Positions 37,103-45,326 of a DNA stretch of 64,000 bases are shown here, one piece after another. The notes beneath the pieces are model-generated. The model saw nothing but the letters and a program-made list of their open reading frames with translations. It was not told where the DNA came from and did not search any database. The DNA is from JAKFWF01 sp963732635 (GTDB lineage Bacteria > Pseudomonadota > Alphaproteobacteria > Rhizobiales > Hyphomicrobiaceae): assembly GCA_963732635.1 (NCBI GenBank), contig CAVTAL010000002.1:1-64000 (forward strand), given 5' to 3'. The translations under genes and the position numbers were made by a program. Within the stretch, counting starts at the first letter, position 1, and the number at the start of each line of letters is the position of its first letter.

Positions 37103-37849
37103 TCAACCCGTCAGCTTCGCCATGGTGGCTTCATCGACGTCGATGTTCGAAAACACGTTCTGAACGTCGTCGTCATCGTCGAGTGCGCTCAGCAACTTGA
37201 ATACCGACTGCGCCCCGTCTTCGTCGACGCGGGTGGAAAGGGTCGGCTTCCAGATGATCTTGGTGGTGGCGGATTCGCCGAGCTTCGATTCCAGCACGCC
37301 GGCAACGGTGCCGAGGCTCTCGAAACCGCAGACAATGGTGTGGCCGTCGGCGTCGCTGGTGCAATCGTCGGCGCCAGCATCGATGGCTGCTTCCAGAATG
37401 GCGTCGGCGGAGCCGGCCTTCAGCGGATAGACGATTTCGCCGACATGAGCGAACATATGGGCAACGGAGCCGGTCGAACCGAGATTGCCGCCGTGCTTGG
37501 TGAATAGCGCTCGAATCGCGCCGCCGGTTCGGTTGCGGTTGTCGGTCAGGGCCTCGACAATGACGGCAACACCGCCGACCGCGTAGCCCTCGTATCGGAT
37601 GGTCTCGAACGCCTCGCCATCACCGCCGGCGGCCTTCTTGATGGCGCGGTCGATGTTGTCCTTGGGCATGTTTTCGGCCCGCGCGGCCTGTACGGCGAGG
37701 CGCAGGCGCGCATTCATGGTGGGGTCCGGCAGGCCGGTTTTGGCCGCAACCGTGATTTCGCGCGCGAGCTTGCCGAACAGCTTCGATTTGGCCGCATCCT
37801 GGCGACCCTTGCGATGCATGATGTTCTTGAATTGTGAATGTCCGGCCAT
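37103..37849 (-). CDS. yebC: YebC/PmpR family protein
   Basis: 248 residues beginning MAGHSQFKNIMHRKGRQDAA, the universal YebC N-terminus. FGKLAREITVAAKTG, GYAVGGVAVIVEALTDNRNR and the acidic end DEATMAKLTG follow. YebC proteins act as transcriptional regulators or, as recently recognised, help ribosomes through difficult (poly-proline) sequences. In Rhizobiales it is commonly near a TIGR00282 phosphoesterase, as seen here. Confidence 0.95.
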   Translation of the reverse strand: MAGHSQFKNIMHRKGRQDAAKSKLFGKLAREITVAAKTGLPDPTMNARLRLAVQAARAENMPKDNIDRAIKKAAGGDGEAFETIRYEGYAVGGVAVIVEALTDNRNRTGGAIRALFTKHGGNLGSTGSVAHMFAHVGEIVYPLKAGSADAILEAAIDAGADDCTSDADGHTIVCGFESLGTVAGVLESKLGESATTKIIWKPTLSTRVDEDGAQSVFKLLSALDDDDDVQNVFSNIDVDEATMAKLTG

Positions 37850-38150
37850 TTGCGCCTCGTGTCCTGTCGCCTCGCCGGTTGATCGCCGGGGAAGAGTTTC
37901 GATAGCGTTATAATTCGGGGCAGCGGCGAAAATCCACCAACACCTGCGTCTTAGACGTAACAGTTGGCACGGCAACGAAAAAATCCATCTTGCCGGATTG
38001 CCGCGAAGCAGCGATGCTCTTTTCACCGCTCCTTGCCCAGGAGCCATCAGCAAGGCCCTCAATCAGCCGGGGGCCGCTCGCAACGAGGACGGCATCGGGT
38101 CCATACGGGACTGCCCTCTCGGCGATGATAACTGCAGCCACGCAGGCCAA

Positions 38151-38984
38151 TTAAATCTCTCTCTCGATCCAAGCCAGCGGCTCGGTAGGTGCCAAGACAC
38201 CACCGAGCCGCACTGGCATGATGGCGGTAGCCAAGCCGGACTTGTCGTCGATTTCGACAGCGACGCCAGCCAGGGTGGCGGCGCCATCCGATGGCGTGAA
38301 CCGCTCGTTGGGGATGCGGGTCAGGAACCGGTGTACCGGTTCGGTGGAATCCATGCCCAGCACCGAATCGTAATCGCCGGTCATGCCGGCATCAGACATG
38401 AACGCCGTGCCACCGCGCATCACCCGATGATCGGAAGTCGGTGCATGCGTATGGGTGCCGACCACCGCCGAAACGCGACTGTCGAGGAAATGGCCGAGCG
38501 CCTGTTTCTCGCTGGTCGCTTCGGCATGAAAATCGACAAAAATCGCGTCGCAGCCCTGTTTCAGCTTGCAGGCGGTGATTTCGTTGTCGATGGCGCGGAA
38601 CGGGCAATCCATCTCGTTCATGAATACGCGGCCGAGGGCGTTGATGACGAGCACGTCAGCGCCGTTGGCGGCCTTATACAACCCGGCGCCGCGCCCCGGC
38701 GTGCCCTTGGGCAGGTTGAGCGGCCGGACCAGTTTTGGCTGCCGGCTGATGAAAACGAGCGCATCCTTCTGGTCGAACGCGTGATTGCCGAGCGTGACGC
38801 AATCGGCGCCGGCTTCCAGGAATTCGCCTAAGATCGCCTCCGTGATGCCAAAGCCGCCAGCCGCGTTCTCGCCGTTGACGATGACGAAATCGAGCGCATA
38901 GCGCTTTCGCAGCCGGGGCAGGGTTTCCAGCAGCACCCGGCGGCCAGACCGGCCAACGATGTCACCAACGAACAACAGGCGCAT
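38151..38984 (-). CDS. TIGR00282 family metallophosphoesterase (YmdB-like)
   Basis: A 277-residue protein starting MRLLFVGDIVGRSGRRVL. Metal ligands appear in GDIVG, VNGENAAGGFG, TLGNHAFDQ, VDFHAEATSEK and VGTHTHAPT. Homologues are cyclic-nucleotide phosphodiesterases in Bacillus (YmdB); the alphaproteobacterial role is not established. It is upstream of yebC on the same strand, across about 300 bases with no convincing gene (a TTG-start frame 37908-38150 is weak). Confidence 0.92.
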   Translation of the reverse strand: MRLLFVGDIVGRSGRRVLLETLPRLRKRYALDFVIVNGENAAGGFGITEAILGEFLEAGADCVTLGNHAFDQKDALVFISRQPKLVRPLNLPKGTPGRGAGLYKAANGADVLVINALGRVFMNEMDCPFRAIDNEITACKLKQGCDAIFVDFHAEATSEKQALGHFLDSRVSAVVGTHTHAPTSDHRVMRGGTAFMSDAGMTGDYDSVLGMDSTEPVHRFLTRIPNERFTPSDGAATLAGVAVEIDDKSGLATAIMPVRLGGVLAPTEPLAWIEREI

Positions 38985-39385
38985 TCAGCATTCCATAGCA
39001 AGGTGCCGAGCCCTTTGCCCGGCGCGAAGTTCTGCTTCTGAACGTCGGGCGCGGCCTGTGCAACAGGGAATTTCGGATAAGGCGGCCGTGGGCGGGTTCA
39101 AACAGCATGCCCGGCTCTCGCTGGTCTGGTCGGGAGATCCGTGCGAAGAGTGTAGCCAAACGTGCGTTAACATCATGGGATCGCCCGGTGGCGCCGCCGT
39201 TACGCGAGATCAGGTTGCCGATGGTGTCATAGCCGAGCGCGATGCCGCCGGCCGCTTGGTCGCGGCGTGCGGGCGGACGGCGTTCAAACCCTGGGCGGGC
39301 TAGACATTGCGCCGACCAGGCTGTTCGACAGCATGTCGTGAGCGCTGTCCCCGGCCTTCGCAAGGCCGGCTACGAAATTCGAGCA
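38985..39385. other. Intergenic region between the phosphoesterase and the AT-rich island
   Basis: About 400 bases with no gene I can support. Short minus-strand frames look protein-like (RRDQAAGGIALGYDTIGNLI around 39200; KAGDSAHDMLSNSLVGAMSS around 39330) but are not assignable. A perfect 8-bp hairpin, CCGGCCTT/AAGGCCGG, is at 39351-39369. Confidence 0.4.
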
Positions 39386-39827
39386 TTACTCAACTGTGCT
39401 GCGTAGCCTGCAATATTGCTCAACGCCACGCCTTCGGTCGAAGTCGCGCTGATCTCCTAGTGCGATCACCGCACTGTTCAACTTGCGGGCGACCATTACA
39501 TACGATGAAACAAGGTCGCGCAGTTGGGCATCCAGGCCCGTTCCTGCAGGGCACGATCGAGAAGCGCCCCAAAATTTTAAATGCAAAACATCTTTAGATC
39601 TACTTGCAATGACTGAAAAATCACCATCGAAAAACCTGAATGTTACCGGGCGGCCGCCTTATTCGTCAATTCCAACAAGACTGCCCCCATTGCTCCATTA
39701 CGGCCACAACGAGGTCATTCCAAACGGTACCAGGAAACGCTAGGTCGTCGTGAGACAAATTTATGTTGCCCCATACCGCACCAGACGCAGCTTGATGAAG
39801 TGTTGTTATATCCAAATTTATTATCAA
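39386..39827 (-). pseudogene. Hidden immunity-like small gene, two frameshifts
   Basis: Start TTG 39827 with GAGGA 8 bases upstream. Frame one gives IINLDITTLHQAASGAVWGN and FPGTVWNDLVVAVMEQWG. After a missing G in a run near 39685 comes AVLLELTNKAAAR. After another near 39649 comes VTFRFFDGDFSVIASRSKDV, LHLKFWGAS and a helical end to the stop at 39386. Corrected length is about 147 residues. The alternating strands with FPGxxWNDLVV and FRFFDGDFS resemble a class of polymorphic-toxin immunity proteins, a comparison made from memory. Four bases overlap the upstream gene (TTGA). Confidence 0.55.
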
Positions 39828-40415
39828 GGCACGTTCCTCGTTTGGAGTACGTCGGCTCGTTGCAATCGGGCTGCATCATAGTCCGACCTACAGTGACAGT
39901 GACCGATGTGCACATGCGTCTACATTCTATCACCTTGAAAATGTCAATCAATTGGTCATTCGGCACAAATTGCAGAACAAACAGCTCTTTGAATGAAGAA
40001 GCTCTTAACAGCTCCCCGCGAGGTTCCCAAGCATATCGCCAACCTGGGCTTAACTTAGATCGTGGGGAGAACTGCAAGAAGCGGCCAATTGCGAGGGAAT
40101 CCGCGATTATATACGCCTAGGTTTGCCCACCAAGCTCCTGAAGTACTCGTCAAACTCCTCGAGTGCGGCCTTTAAAGTCGAAGCGATATGATACATTCTG
40201 CATTTGCGATTCGTTGGTAAAATCCATTTCGGCCATTGGCCAATTCCGAGAGCGACGTCGGCCAGTGAATCCATGATCCTCCTGTTCAGCTCCTCGGAGG
40301 CCGACGGCTGCCGACCTATTCAATTGGGCCTTCATTTGCGAATATGCGCACGAAGCCCCTGCGAGCAAGTCCGGCCATGGCATGGCATATCTTGCACATT
40401 GTATGGCCAAATCAC
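39824..40415 (-). pseudogene. Hidden small protein gene of unknown function, several frameshifts
   Basis: Possible GTG start at 40415 with GGAGG nine bases before it. Frame pieces in order: IWPYNVQDMP, then WPDLLAGASCAYSQMKAQLN, then SASEELNRRIMDSLADVALG, IGQWPKWILP and ALEEFDEYFRSLVGKP. A third frame then gives YIIADSLAIGRFLQFSPRSK, WRYAWEPRGELLRASSFKEL and FVPNDQLIDIFKVIE, then SDYDAARLQRADVLQTRNVP to the stop. The 168-base part from ATG 40274 to TAA 40107 is one uninterrupted frame. Roughly 190 residues if corrected. Reconstruction needs about four indels, so the details are uncertain. Confidence 0.4.
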
Positions 40416-40439
40416 AATTTTGGTCCTCCATCACTTCAC

Positions 40440-40463
40440 GAGATCGGTGACTGTCCCCTCCCG
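40440..40463 (-). repeat. GGGGACAGT repeat, copy A
   Basis: On the minus strand GGGGACAGTCACCGATCTC. It lies between two hidden genes. See copies B and C. Confidence 0.6.
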
Positions 40464-40472
40464 AGTTGCATC

Positions 40473-40818
40473 TTAATCTAGTCGCAAAATGCGTACACTT
40501 TCAATCTGAAAGCCTCTGTAGAACAACAGTGCACAAAAGACTTGCATCGCAACTTCCGCATCGTCACATATGCGCGCTTCTTCGTAGAGATTTTCGCCTC
40601 GCATAACAACACTATGATCATCAGGCCAAGAGCCATGCCGGGGATCTGTCACTGGCCACCAGTTGTAGCAAATCTCCAACACGATACTTCTACTGGCAAA
40701 TCGACCATTTTCATCAGATGCGAAACTGGCCGCAGCATGAAGCTGAATATCGATACTCGCTTCCTGAGCGCAGGATGGGCAGAAGGCCGCAATACTTTAG
40801 AACATTGAAGGCGCTCAT
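40473..40818 (-). pseudogene. Hidden small CxxCxxC protein gene, one frameshift
   Basis: ATG 40818 opens MSAFNVLKYCG. One extra C near 40787 then shifts the frame. The remainder is a single open frame: FCPSCAQEASIDIQLHAAAS, FASRSIVLEICYNWWPVTDP and a C-terminal EVAMQVFCALLFYRGFQIES to the stop at 40473. Corrected, about 114 residues with a YCGFCPSC cysteine cluster suggestive of a small zinc or disulfide knuckle. It starts 3 bases after the stop of the preceding frame, as in an operon. No family recognised. Confidence 0.55.
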
Positions 40819-40821
40819 GGT

Positions 40822-40941
40822 TTAATATCTCTGAATAAGAAAGCCTATTGCATTCAGTGCCTTGGAGAATTGATCGTCACTTGTAACGACAGGCTCTACG
40901 GGGACCGATTTCCGAGTCAGTTGCCCATCCCATTGCAATTG
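40822..40941 (-). pseudogene. C-terminal fragment of an unknown protein
   Basis: An open frame of 39 codons with no start codon, reading WDGQLTRKSVPVEPVVTSDD and QFSKALNAIGFLIQRY then TAA. The next gene begins 3 bases later. The frame is cut off on its 5' side close to a GGGGACAGT repeat, so it looks like the tail of a gene truncated there. Confidence 0.4.
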
Positions 40942-40977
40942 CTAGTCATTTTCGAGAACGGAAACTGTCCCCACCCG
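40935..40977 (-). repeat. GGGGACAGT repeat, copy B (43 bp)
   Basis: The minus strand has GGGGACAGTTTCCGTTCTC. Including the flank, it matches copy C at about 32 of 43 positions. It lies where the truncated upstream frame begins. Confidence 0.65.
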
Positions 40978-41000
40978 AAGGCAATTTTGATCACTCGGTT

Positions 41001-41043
41001 GTAATTGCTGACCATTCCCCATATCGGTAACTGTCCCCATCCG
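41001..41043 (-). repeat. GGGGACAGT repeat, copy C (43 bp)
   Basis: The minus strand has GGGGACAGTTACCGATATGG, in the same orientation as copies A and B. A related plus-strand sequence (GGGGACGGTCGCCGATGG) begins near 41257, in the opposite orientation. Confidence 0.65.
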
Positions 41044-41049
41044 CCTACG

Positions 41050-41214
41050 GGTTTCCCGGAATTTGACCGGCGCTTTTCAGCGCTGGTCAAATATCCGGGA
41101 TCTTCACCTGGCATCGCTATGCTCCTGCATGACGCAAGTTAGCGCACAAATCCGATTGGGGAAGATCCCGGATATGCGACGCCCACTTCCGTGGTCGCCG
41201 CATTCCGGGAAACC
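41050..41214. repeat. Nested perfect inverted repeats
   Basis: Outer arms GGTTTCCCGGAAT (41050-41062) and ATTCCGGGAAACC (41202-41214) are perfect 13-bp complements. Inner arms ATATCCGGGATCTTC (41091-41105) and GAAGATCCCGGATAT (41161-41175) are perfect 15-bp complements. Between the left arms is a further near-perfect hairpin TTTGACCGGCGC/GCGCTGGTCAAA. No protein is encoded. Confidence 0.85.
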
Positions 41215-41303
41215 GGAGGAGGGTATGTGGCGGCGACGAGATTTCTGACCACTTGCGGGGACGGTCGCCGATGGTCACCGGCAAACATCCCCTCAGCCCC
41301 GCC

Positions 41304-42236
41304 TCAGAAGTTCACCTTGTCGCCGCCCTTGAGTTCGAGCATTTCGCGGGCTTCGTCCGACGTCGCGATCTCGAGACCCATGTTTTCGATGATCGAGCGT
41401 ACCAGCGTGACTTGCTGGGCGTTGGTCTCGGCGAGCTTGCCGGCGCCAGCCCACAAACTGTCTTCGAGGCCGACGCGGACGTTGCCGCCCATCGATACCG
41501 ACTGCGCCGCGATCGGCAGCTGATTGCGACCAGCGCCGAGCACGCTCCAATGATATTGGTCACCGAACAGCCGGTCGGCGGTGCGCTTCATGTGCATCAC
41601 GTCTTCCGGGTGCGGGCCGATGCCGCCGAGGATGCCGAACACCGATTGGATAAAGAACGGCGGCTTGACGATGCCGCGATCGGCGAAGTGGCGCAGCGTG
41701 TAGAGGTGGCCGATGTCGTAGCACTCGATCTCGAACCGGGTGTTGTTCTTGGCGCATGAGGTCAGGATACCCTCGATATCCTTGAACGTGTTCTTGAAGA
41801 TGCGATCGTCGGACTCGGCGAGATAGGGCTTCTCCCAGTCGAACTTGAATTCCTTCTGGCGCGCCAGCATCGGGAAGAGACCGAAGTTCATCGAACCCAT
41901 GTTGAGGGATGCGACTTCCGGCTTGAAGAACGCGCACGGCGCCAGGCGCTCGGCGATACCCATTGTCGGCGCGCCGCCAGTCGTGATGTTGATCACGCAA
42001 TTCGACCGCTGCTTGATGACCTTGAGAAACGGCGCGAACGCTTCCGGCGATTGGTCGGGCTTGCCGGTCTTGGGGTCGCGGGCGTGGACGTGGACGAGTG
42101 CCGCGCCGGCCTCGGCGGCGCCAATCGCGGCGTCGGCAATCTCTTCCGCCGTAATCGGCAAGTGCGGCGACATCGACGGCGTGTGGATCGCGCCGGTCAC
42201 GGCGCAGGTGATTATGACTTTCCGCTTCTTGGCCAT
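41304..42236 (-). CDS. 3-keto-5-aminohexanoate cleavage protein family (BKACE)
   Basis: A 310-residue TIM-barrel enzyme beginning KVIITCAVTGAIHTPSMSPH. AGAALVHVHARDPKTGKPDQ holds the zinc-binding HVH pair. VINITTGGAPTMG and GLEDSLWAGAGKLA with NAQQV are conserved. Family members condense a beta-keto acid with acetyl-CoA, yielding acetoacetate and a new CoA ester. The specific beta-keto acid (carnitine-derived, amino-acid-derived or other) cannot be read from sequence. Confidence 0.92.
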   Translation of the reverse strand: MAKKRKVIITCAVTGAIHTPSMSPHLPITAEEIADAAIGAAEAGAALVHVHARDPKTGKPDQSPEAFAPFLKVIKQRSNCVINITTGGAPTMGIAERLAPCAFFKPEVASLNMGSMNFGLFPMLARQKEFKFDWEKPYLAESDDRIFKNTFKDIEGILTSCAKNNTRFEIECYDIGHLYTLRHFADRGIVKPPFFIQSVFGILGGIGPHPEDVMHMKRTADRLFGDQYHWSVLGAGRNQLPIAAQSVSMGGNVRVGLEDSLWAGAGKLAETNAQQVTLVRSIIENMGLEIATSDEAREMLELKGGDKVNF

Positions 42237-42302
42237 CTGGGCTCTCCGTCGAGGCTGACTGTGATCACAGTTGCCCTTTGTGCGCCGCCAAGGCCGCAGC
42301 CG

Positions 42303-43241
42303 TCAATGCGCCGCGCGACGGAACATCGCCGAGGCGAGCAGCCCTGCGCCAACCGCAACCGCGACCGTGAACAGGCCATAGAGCAGCGGCTGGTCGAACG
42401 CGAAGTTGTGCAGCAGGCGCTCAAGGCCCTGCCGCTCCAGGTTGACGCGGGCAGTATAGGTCGACAACAGCTGCCCCTCGCGCAGCAGGTGGATGCGCGC
42501 AACCAGCGGTCCAACAGGTACGTTGGCCGGCAATTCGATCGAGGCGCGGAACAGACTGCGGCCGATGAAGGCGACGCCGTATTCCTCGCGCACGTAGAGG
42601 CCCTCCTTCTGCTTCAGCCGGATCACCGCCCCCTTGAACTCGGCGAGGTCGGCGGTTGAAAGTCCCGTCTCCCAGCCGCGAATGGGGGTCATGCGGACCT
42701 GCTCGAAGCCGATGTCGGTGTCGCGCAGCAGGATCGGATCGGCGACCTCGTCGAGCGGGCGGGTGGAGGCGATGGCGTAATAGCTCGGCACGGCCTCGAA
42801 GGTGACTGATTGGGTGTTGATCCAGATGCCGCCGACATTGCTCTTGCGGCGCGAGACCAGCCGCGTCGGCGTGCCTTCGAGCACGATGACGACGTCGTAG
42901 AGCCCGGATTCGGCACTGGTCTGGCGGCTGTTGTCGACGGCGCCAAAGATGACAATCTCGGTTCCGGTGAAGCTCGACGTGATGGCGACGGAGCGGGTCG
43001 AAACGTCGGCCTGGACAGTCTCGCGCAGTTCGATCGCGGGCGGCGGGGCCGGCGGATTGACGACCGCCGCACCCGGCTGGACAGGTGCCACGGGCGCTGC
43101 CTTGGGCGCCGCCGCGGGGCGAGGTGTGCGCTTTTGCTGATTGGTCGGCACCGACTGCTGGGCGGCGGCCCAATCAAGTGGTGCTGGCAGCAGCAGCGCG
43201 AGCAGCGCCACCAACGCAGTCCTGATTGTTGATTTCATCAT
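42303..43241 (-). CDS. TIGR02186 family exported membrane protein
   Basis: A 312-residue protein with a signal peptide (RTALVALLALLLPAPLDWAA), a Pro/Ala-rich linker and a beta-rich domain (ITSSFTGTEIVIFGAVD). It ends with a C-terminal membrane helix (LLYGLFTVAVAVGAGLLASA). TIGR02186 genes are regularly paired with a TauE/SafE exporter, as here, where the start overlaps the exporter stop by 4 bases. It is probably an accessory of the transporter. Confidence 0.88.
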   Translation of the reverse strand: MMKSTIRTALVALLALLLPAPLDWAAAQQSVPTNQQKRTPRPAAAPKAAPVAPVQPGAAVVNPPAPPPAIELRETVQADVSTRSVAITSSFTGTEIVIFGAVDNSRQTSAESGLYDVVIVLEGTPTRLVSRRKSNVGGIWINTQSVTFEAVPSYYAIASTRPLDEVADPILLRDTDIGFEQVRMTPIRGWETGLSTADLAEFKGAVIRLKQKEGLYVREEYGVAFIGRSLFRASIELPANVPVGPLVARIHLLREGQLLSTYTARVNLERQGLERLLHNFAFDQPLLYGLFTVAVAVGAGLLASAMFRRAAH

Positions 43242-44200
43242 CCGCGCCTCCCGATCGCGGTGGCGATCGAATAGAATTCATCTGGCCGGGCGACGAGGCT
43301 CCAACCGATCCTCAAACACACCAGAAGGACGAGCCCGGCAAGCAGGAAGCGCAATTGCTCTCCCTTTAGCCGCTGACCGGCGACCGCGCCGAACTGGGCG
43401 CCAACCACGCCGCCGACCATCAGGATCAGCGCCAGGACGACGTCGACGTTCTTGTTCTGGTCGGCGTGCAAGATGGTCGTCACGGCAGTCACGAACACGA
43501 TCTGGAACAGTGAAGTGCCAACCACGACATTGGTCGGAACACGCAGCAGGTAGATCATGGCCGGTACCATGATGAAGCCGCCGCCGATACCCATGATGGC
43601 GGCCAGAACACCGACGAATGCACCGATCAGGAATGGCGGGATCACACTGATATTGAGTTTTGAATGGTGGAACCGCAACTTCAATGGCAGTCGCTGGATC
43701 CAGGCATGATCGTTGGCGTGCCGTGGCGCCGAAGCCTTGCCGCTGCGATCCTTGCGGATCGTGTTCATGCTTTCGACCAGCATCAGGGCGCCGATGATGC
43801 CGAGAAACGTCACGTAACTGACTGCCACCACGATATCGAATTGACCGCTCTTGCGCAGTTCACGCACCAGGATGACGCCGATCGTCGAGCCGACGACGCC
43901 GCCGGTCAACAGCACCGTGCCCATGCGGAAATCGATGTTGTTGCGGCGCCATTGCGCGACCGCGCCTGATACCGAGGAGGCGACAATCTGGGCGCCCTCG
44001 GTGCCTACCGCGACGGCCGGCGGAATGCCGGAAAAGATCAGCAGCGGCGTCATCAGGAACCCACCGCCGACGCCGAACATGCCGGAGAGGAAGCCGACCG
44101 CCGCACCCATGCCGAGGAACACCATGATATTGGCGGACATTTCGGCAATCGGCAGGTAGATGTGCATGCGCGCGGACAGGCTCTTAAACGTCGCGTTCAA
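43238..44200 (-). CDS. TSUP (TauE/SafE) family anion exporter
   Basis: A 320-residue membrane protein with two homologous halves. They are marked by GFLSGMFGVGGGFLMTPLLI and LAAIMGIGGGFIMVPAMIYL, separated by a loop containing RKDRSGKASAPRH. It probably exports sulfite, sulfoacetate or another small organic anion. It is translationally coupled to the TIGR02186 gene. It is distinct from the TSUP module fused to dusA in this window. Confidence 0.92.
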   Translation of the reverse strand: MNATFKSLSARMHIYLPIAEMSANIMVFLGMGAAVGFLSGMFGVGGGFLMTPLLIFSGIPPAVAVGTEGAQIVASSVSGAVAQWRRNNIDFRMGTVLLTGGVVGSTIGVILVRELRKSGQFDIVVAVSYVTFLGIIGALMLVESMNTIRKDRSGKASAPRHANDHAWIQRLPLKLRFHHSKLNISVIPPFLIGAFVGVLAAIMGIGGGFIMVPAMIYLLRVPTNVVVGTSLFQIVFVTAVTTILHADQNKNVDVVLALILMVGGVVGAQFGAVAGQRLKGEQLRFLLAGLVLLVCLRIGWSLVARPDEFYSIATAIGRRG

Positions 44201-44509
44201 CTACAATTAACCGATTGGCGCCGGTCGGAACGGTCGGTTCGGCGCGCAAACAAACTTTGGCCCCGCGCTCGGCAAAGCGCTTGGTTCAGTTAGTCAGGTT
44301 CATCAAGGTATTAATCCCGCAGCCTGAAAGCTGGTCAACGGCAATTGTCGACGGATCGGCGGCTGGGCGTGGATCGGCGTCAAATTTCTGCATGCGCCAT
44401 CTGCGGTGTTGCAATAGGGACGCGGCGTCGATATAGAAGCGCAATCCCCTTTCATTCAATCGCTTAACCGCCGCCGCGCGATTTCCGGGCCGGCAGCAGG
44501 AGAGACCCT
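44201..44509. other. Divergent intergenic region upstream of trcR
   Basis: 309 bases between the divergently transcribed TSUP exporter and TrcR genes. It should contain both promoters; I could not pick out a convincing pair of boxes. An AGGAGAG ribosome-binding site precedes trcR. Confidence 0.5.
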
Positions 44510-45259
44510 ATGACCGAGCGCAAGCCATTGATGCCGAAAGCGACCGCCGTGTGGCTGGTCGAGAACACGTCGCTGTCGTTCGACCAGATCGCGCTGTTTT
44601 GCGGCATGCATCTGCTCGAAGTGAAGGGCATTGCCGATGGCGATGTCGCCGCCGGCATCAAGGGCATGGATCCGATCGCCTCGGCGCAGTTGACCCGCGA
44701 GGAGATCAAGCGCTGCGAGGAAAACGAGGGCGCCAATCTGCGGTTGGCTGCCTCGAAGGTCGAGGTGCCACCGGTCAAGACCAAAAAGGGACCGCGATAT
44801 ACGCCGGTGTCGCGTCGTCACGATCGCCCCAATGCCGTGCTGTGGCTGCTGCGCAATCACCCGGAGTTGAAGGACAGCCAGTTGATGCGCCTCGTTGGCA
44901 CCACCAAGCCGACGATCGCTCAAATTCGCGATCGCACGCATTGGAATTCGCCGAACCTCGTGCCGCAGGATCCGGTGACGATGGGGCTGTGCTCGCAGAT
45001 TGATCTCGACGCCGAGGTGCGCAAGGCGGCCTTGCGAGCGGCCAAGGAGCGCCGCGACGCTGGCATCCCCGAACCCGATCGCGGCGGCACGCTGCTACCG
45101 ACCGCCGAGACCACCGGCTTCGGTGGCGCATCGATCATCCAGCCCAAGGAGAAGGCGGCGCCCAAGGAAGAGACCGAGGCCGAGGAGCAGGCGCGCGTGT
45201 TGGCCAAACTCAAGGGCTTGTCGGCCGGCGACAAGGACAAGGGCGCAGACGAAGAGTGA
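44510..45259 (+). CDS. trcR: TrcR-type cell-cycle transcriptional regulator (DUF1013)
   Basis: A 249-residue protein conserved across Alphaproteobacteria. It begins MTERKPLMPKATAVWLVENT; the helix-turn-helix-like segments FDQIALFCGMHLLEVKGIAD and SQLMRLVGTTKPTIAQIRDR are visible. The C-terminus is Lys/Glu-rich. TrcR is described as an essential regulator of growth associated with RNA polymerase. Confidence 0.93.
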   Translation: MTERKPLMPKATAVWLVENTSLSFDQIALFCGMHLLEVKGIADGDVAAGIKGMDPIASAQLTREEIKRCEENEGANLRLAASKVEVPPVKTKKGPRYTPVSRRHDRPNAVLWLLRNHPELKDSQLMRLVGTTKPTIAQIRDRTHWNSPNLVPQDPVTMGLCSQIDLDAEVRKAALRAAKERRDAGIPEPDRGGTLLPTAETTGFGGASIIQPKEKAAPKEETEAEEQARVLAKLKGLSAGDKDKGADEE

Positions 45260-45326
45260 TGTGGTTTGGTGGCGCTGCTGGACCTCGGCAGCTCACCGCC
45301 GATCTGCTATACGCTGCCCTTATCCA

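Noticed and set aside
37908..38150. 80-codon minus-strand frame between the TIGR00282 phosphoesterase and yebC
   Set aside because: It needs a TTG start abutting the previous stop, has no ribosome-binding site and no recognisable pattern. Possible but unsupported.
39340..39369. Fourth GGGGACAG copy next to the hidden genes
   Set aside because: The match is limited to GGGGACAG and is part of a CCGGCCTT/AAGGCCGG hairpin. It lacks the ACCGAT continuation of the other copies.
38985..39385. 6S RNA or 5-formyltetrahydrofolate cyclo-ligase upstream of the phosphoesterase
   Set aside because: Gene order made me look for both, but I found neither the ligase motifs nor a convincing long-bulged-hairpin RNA.
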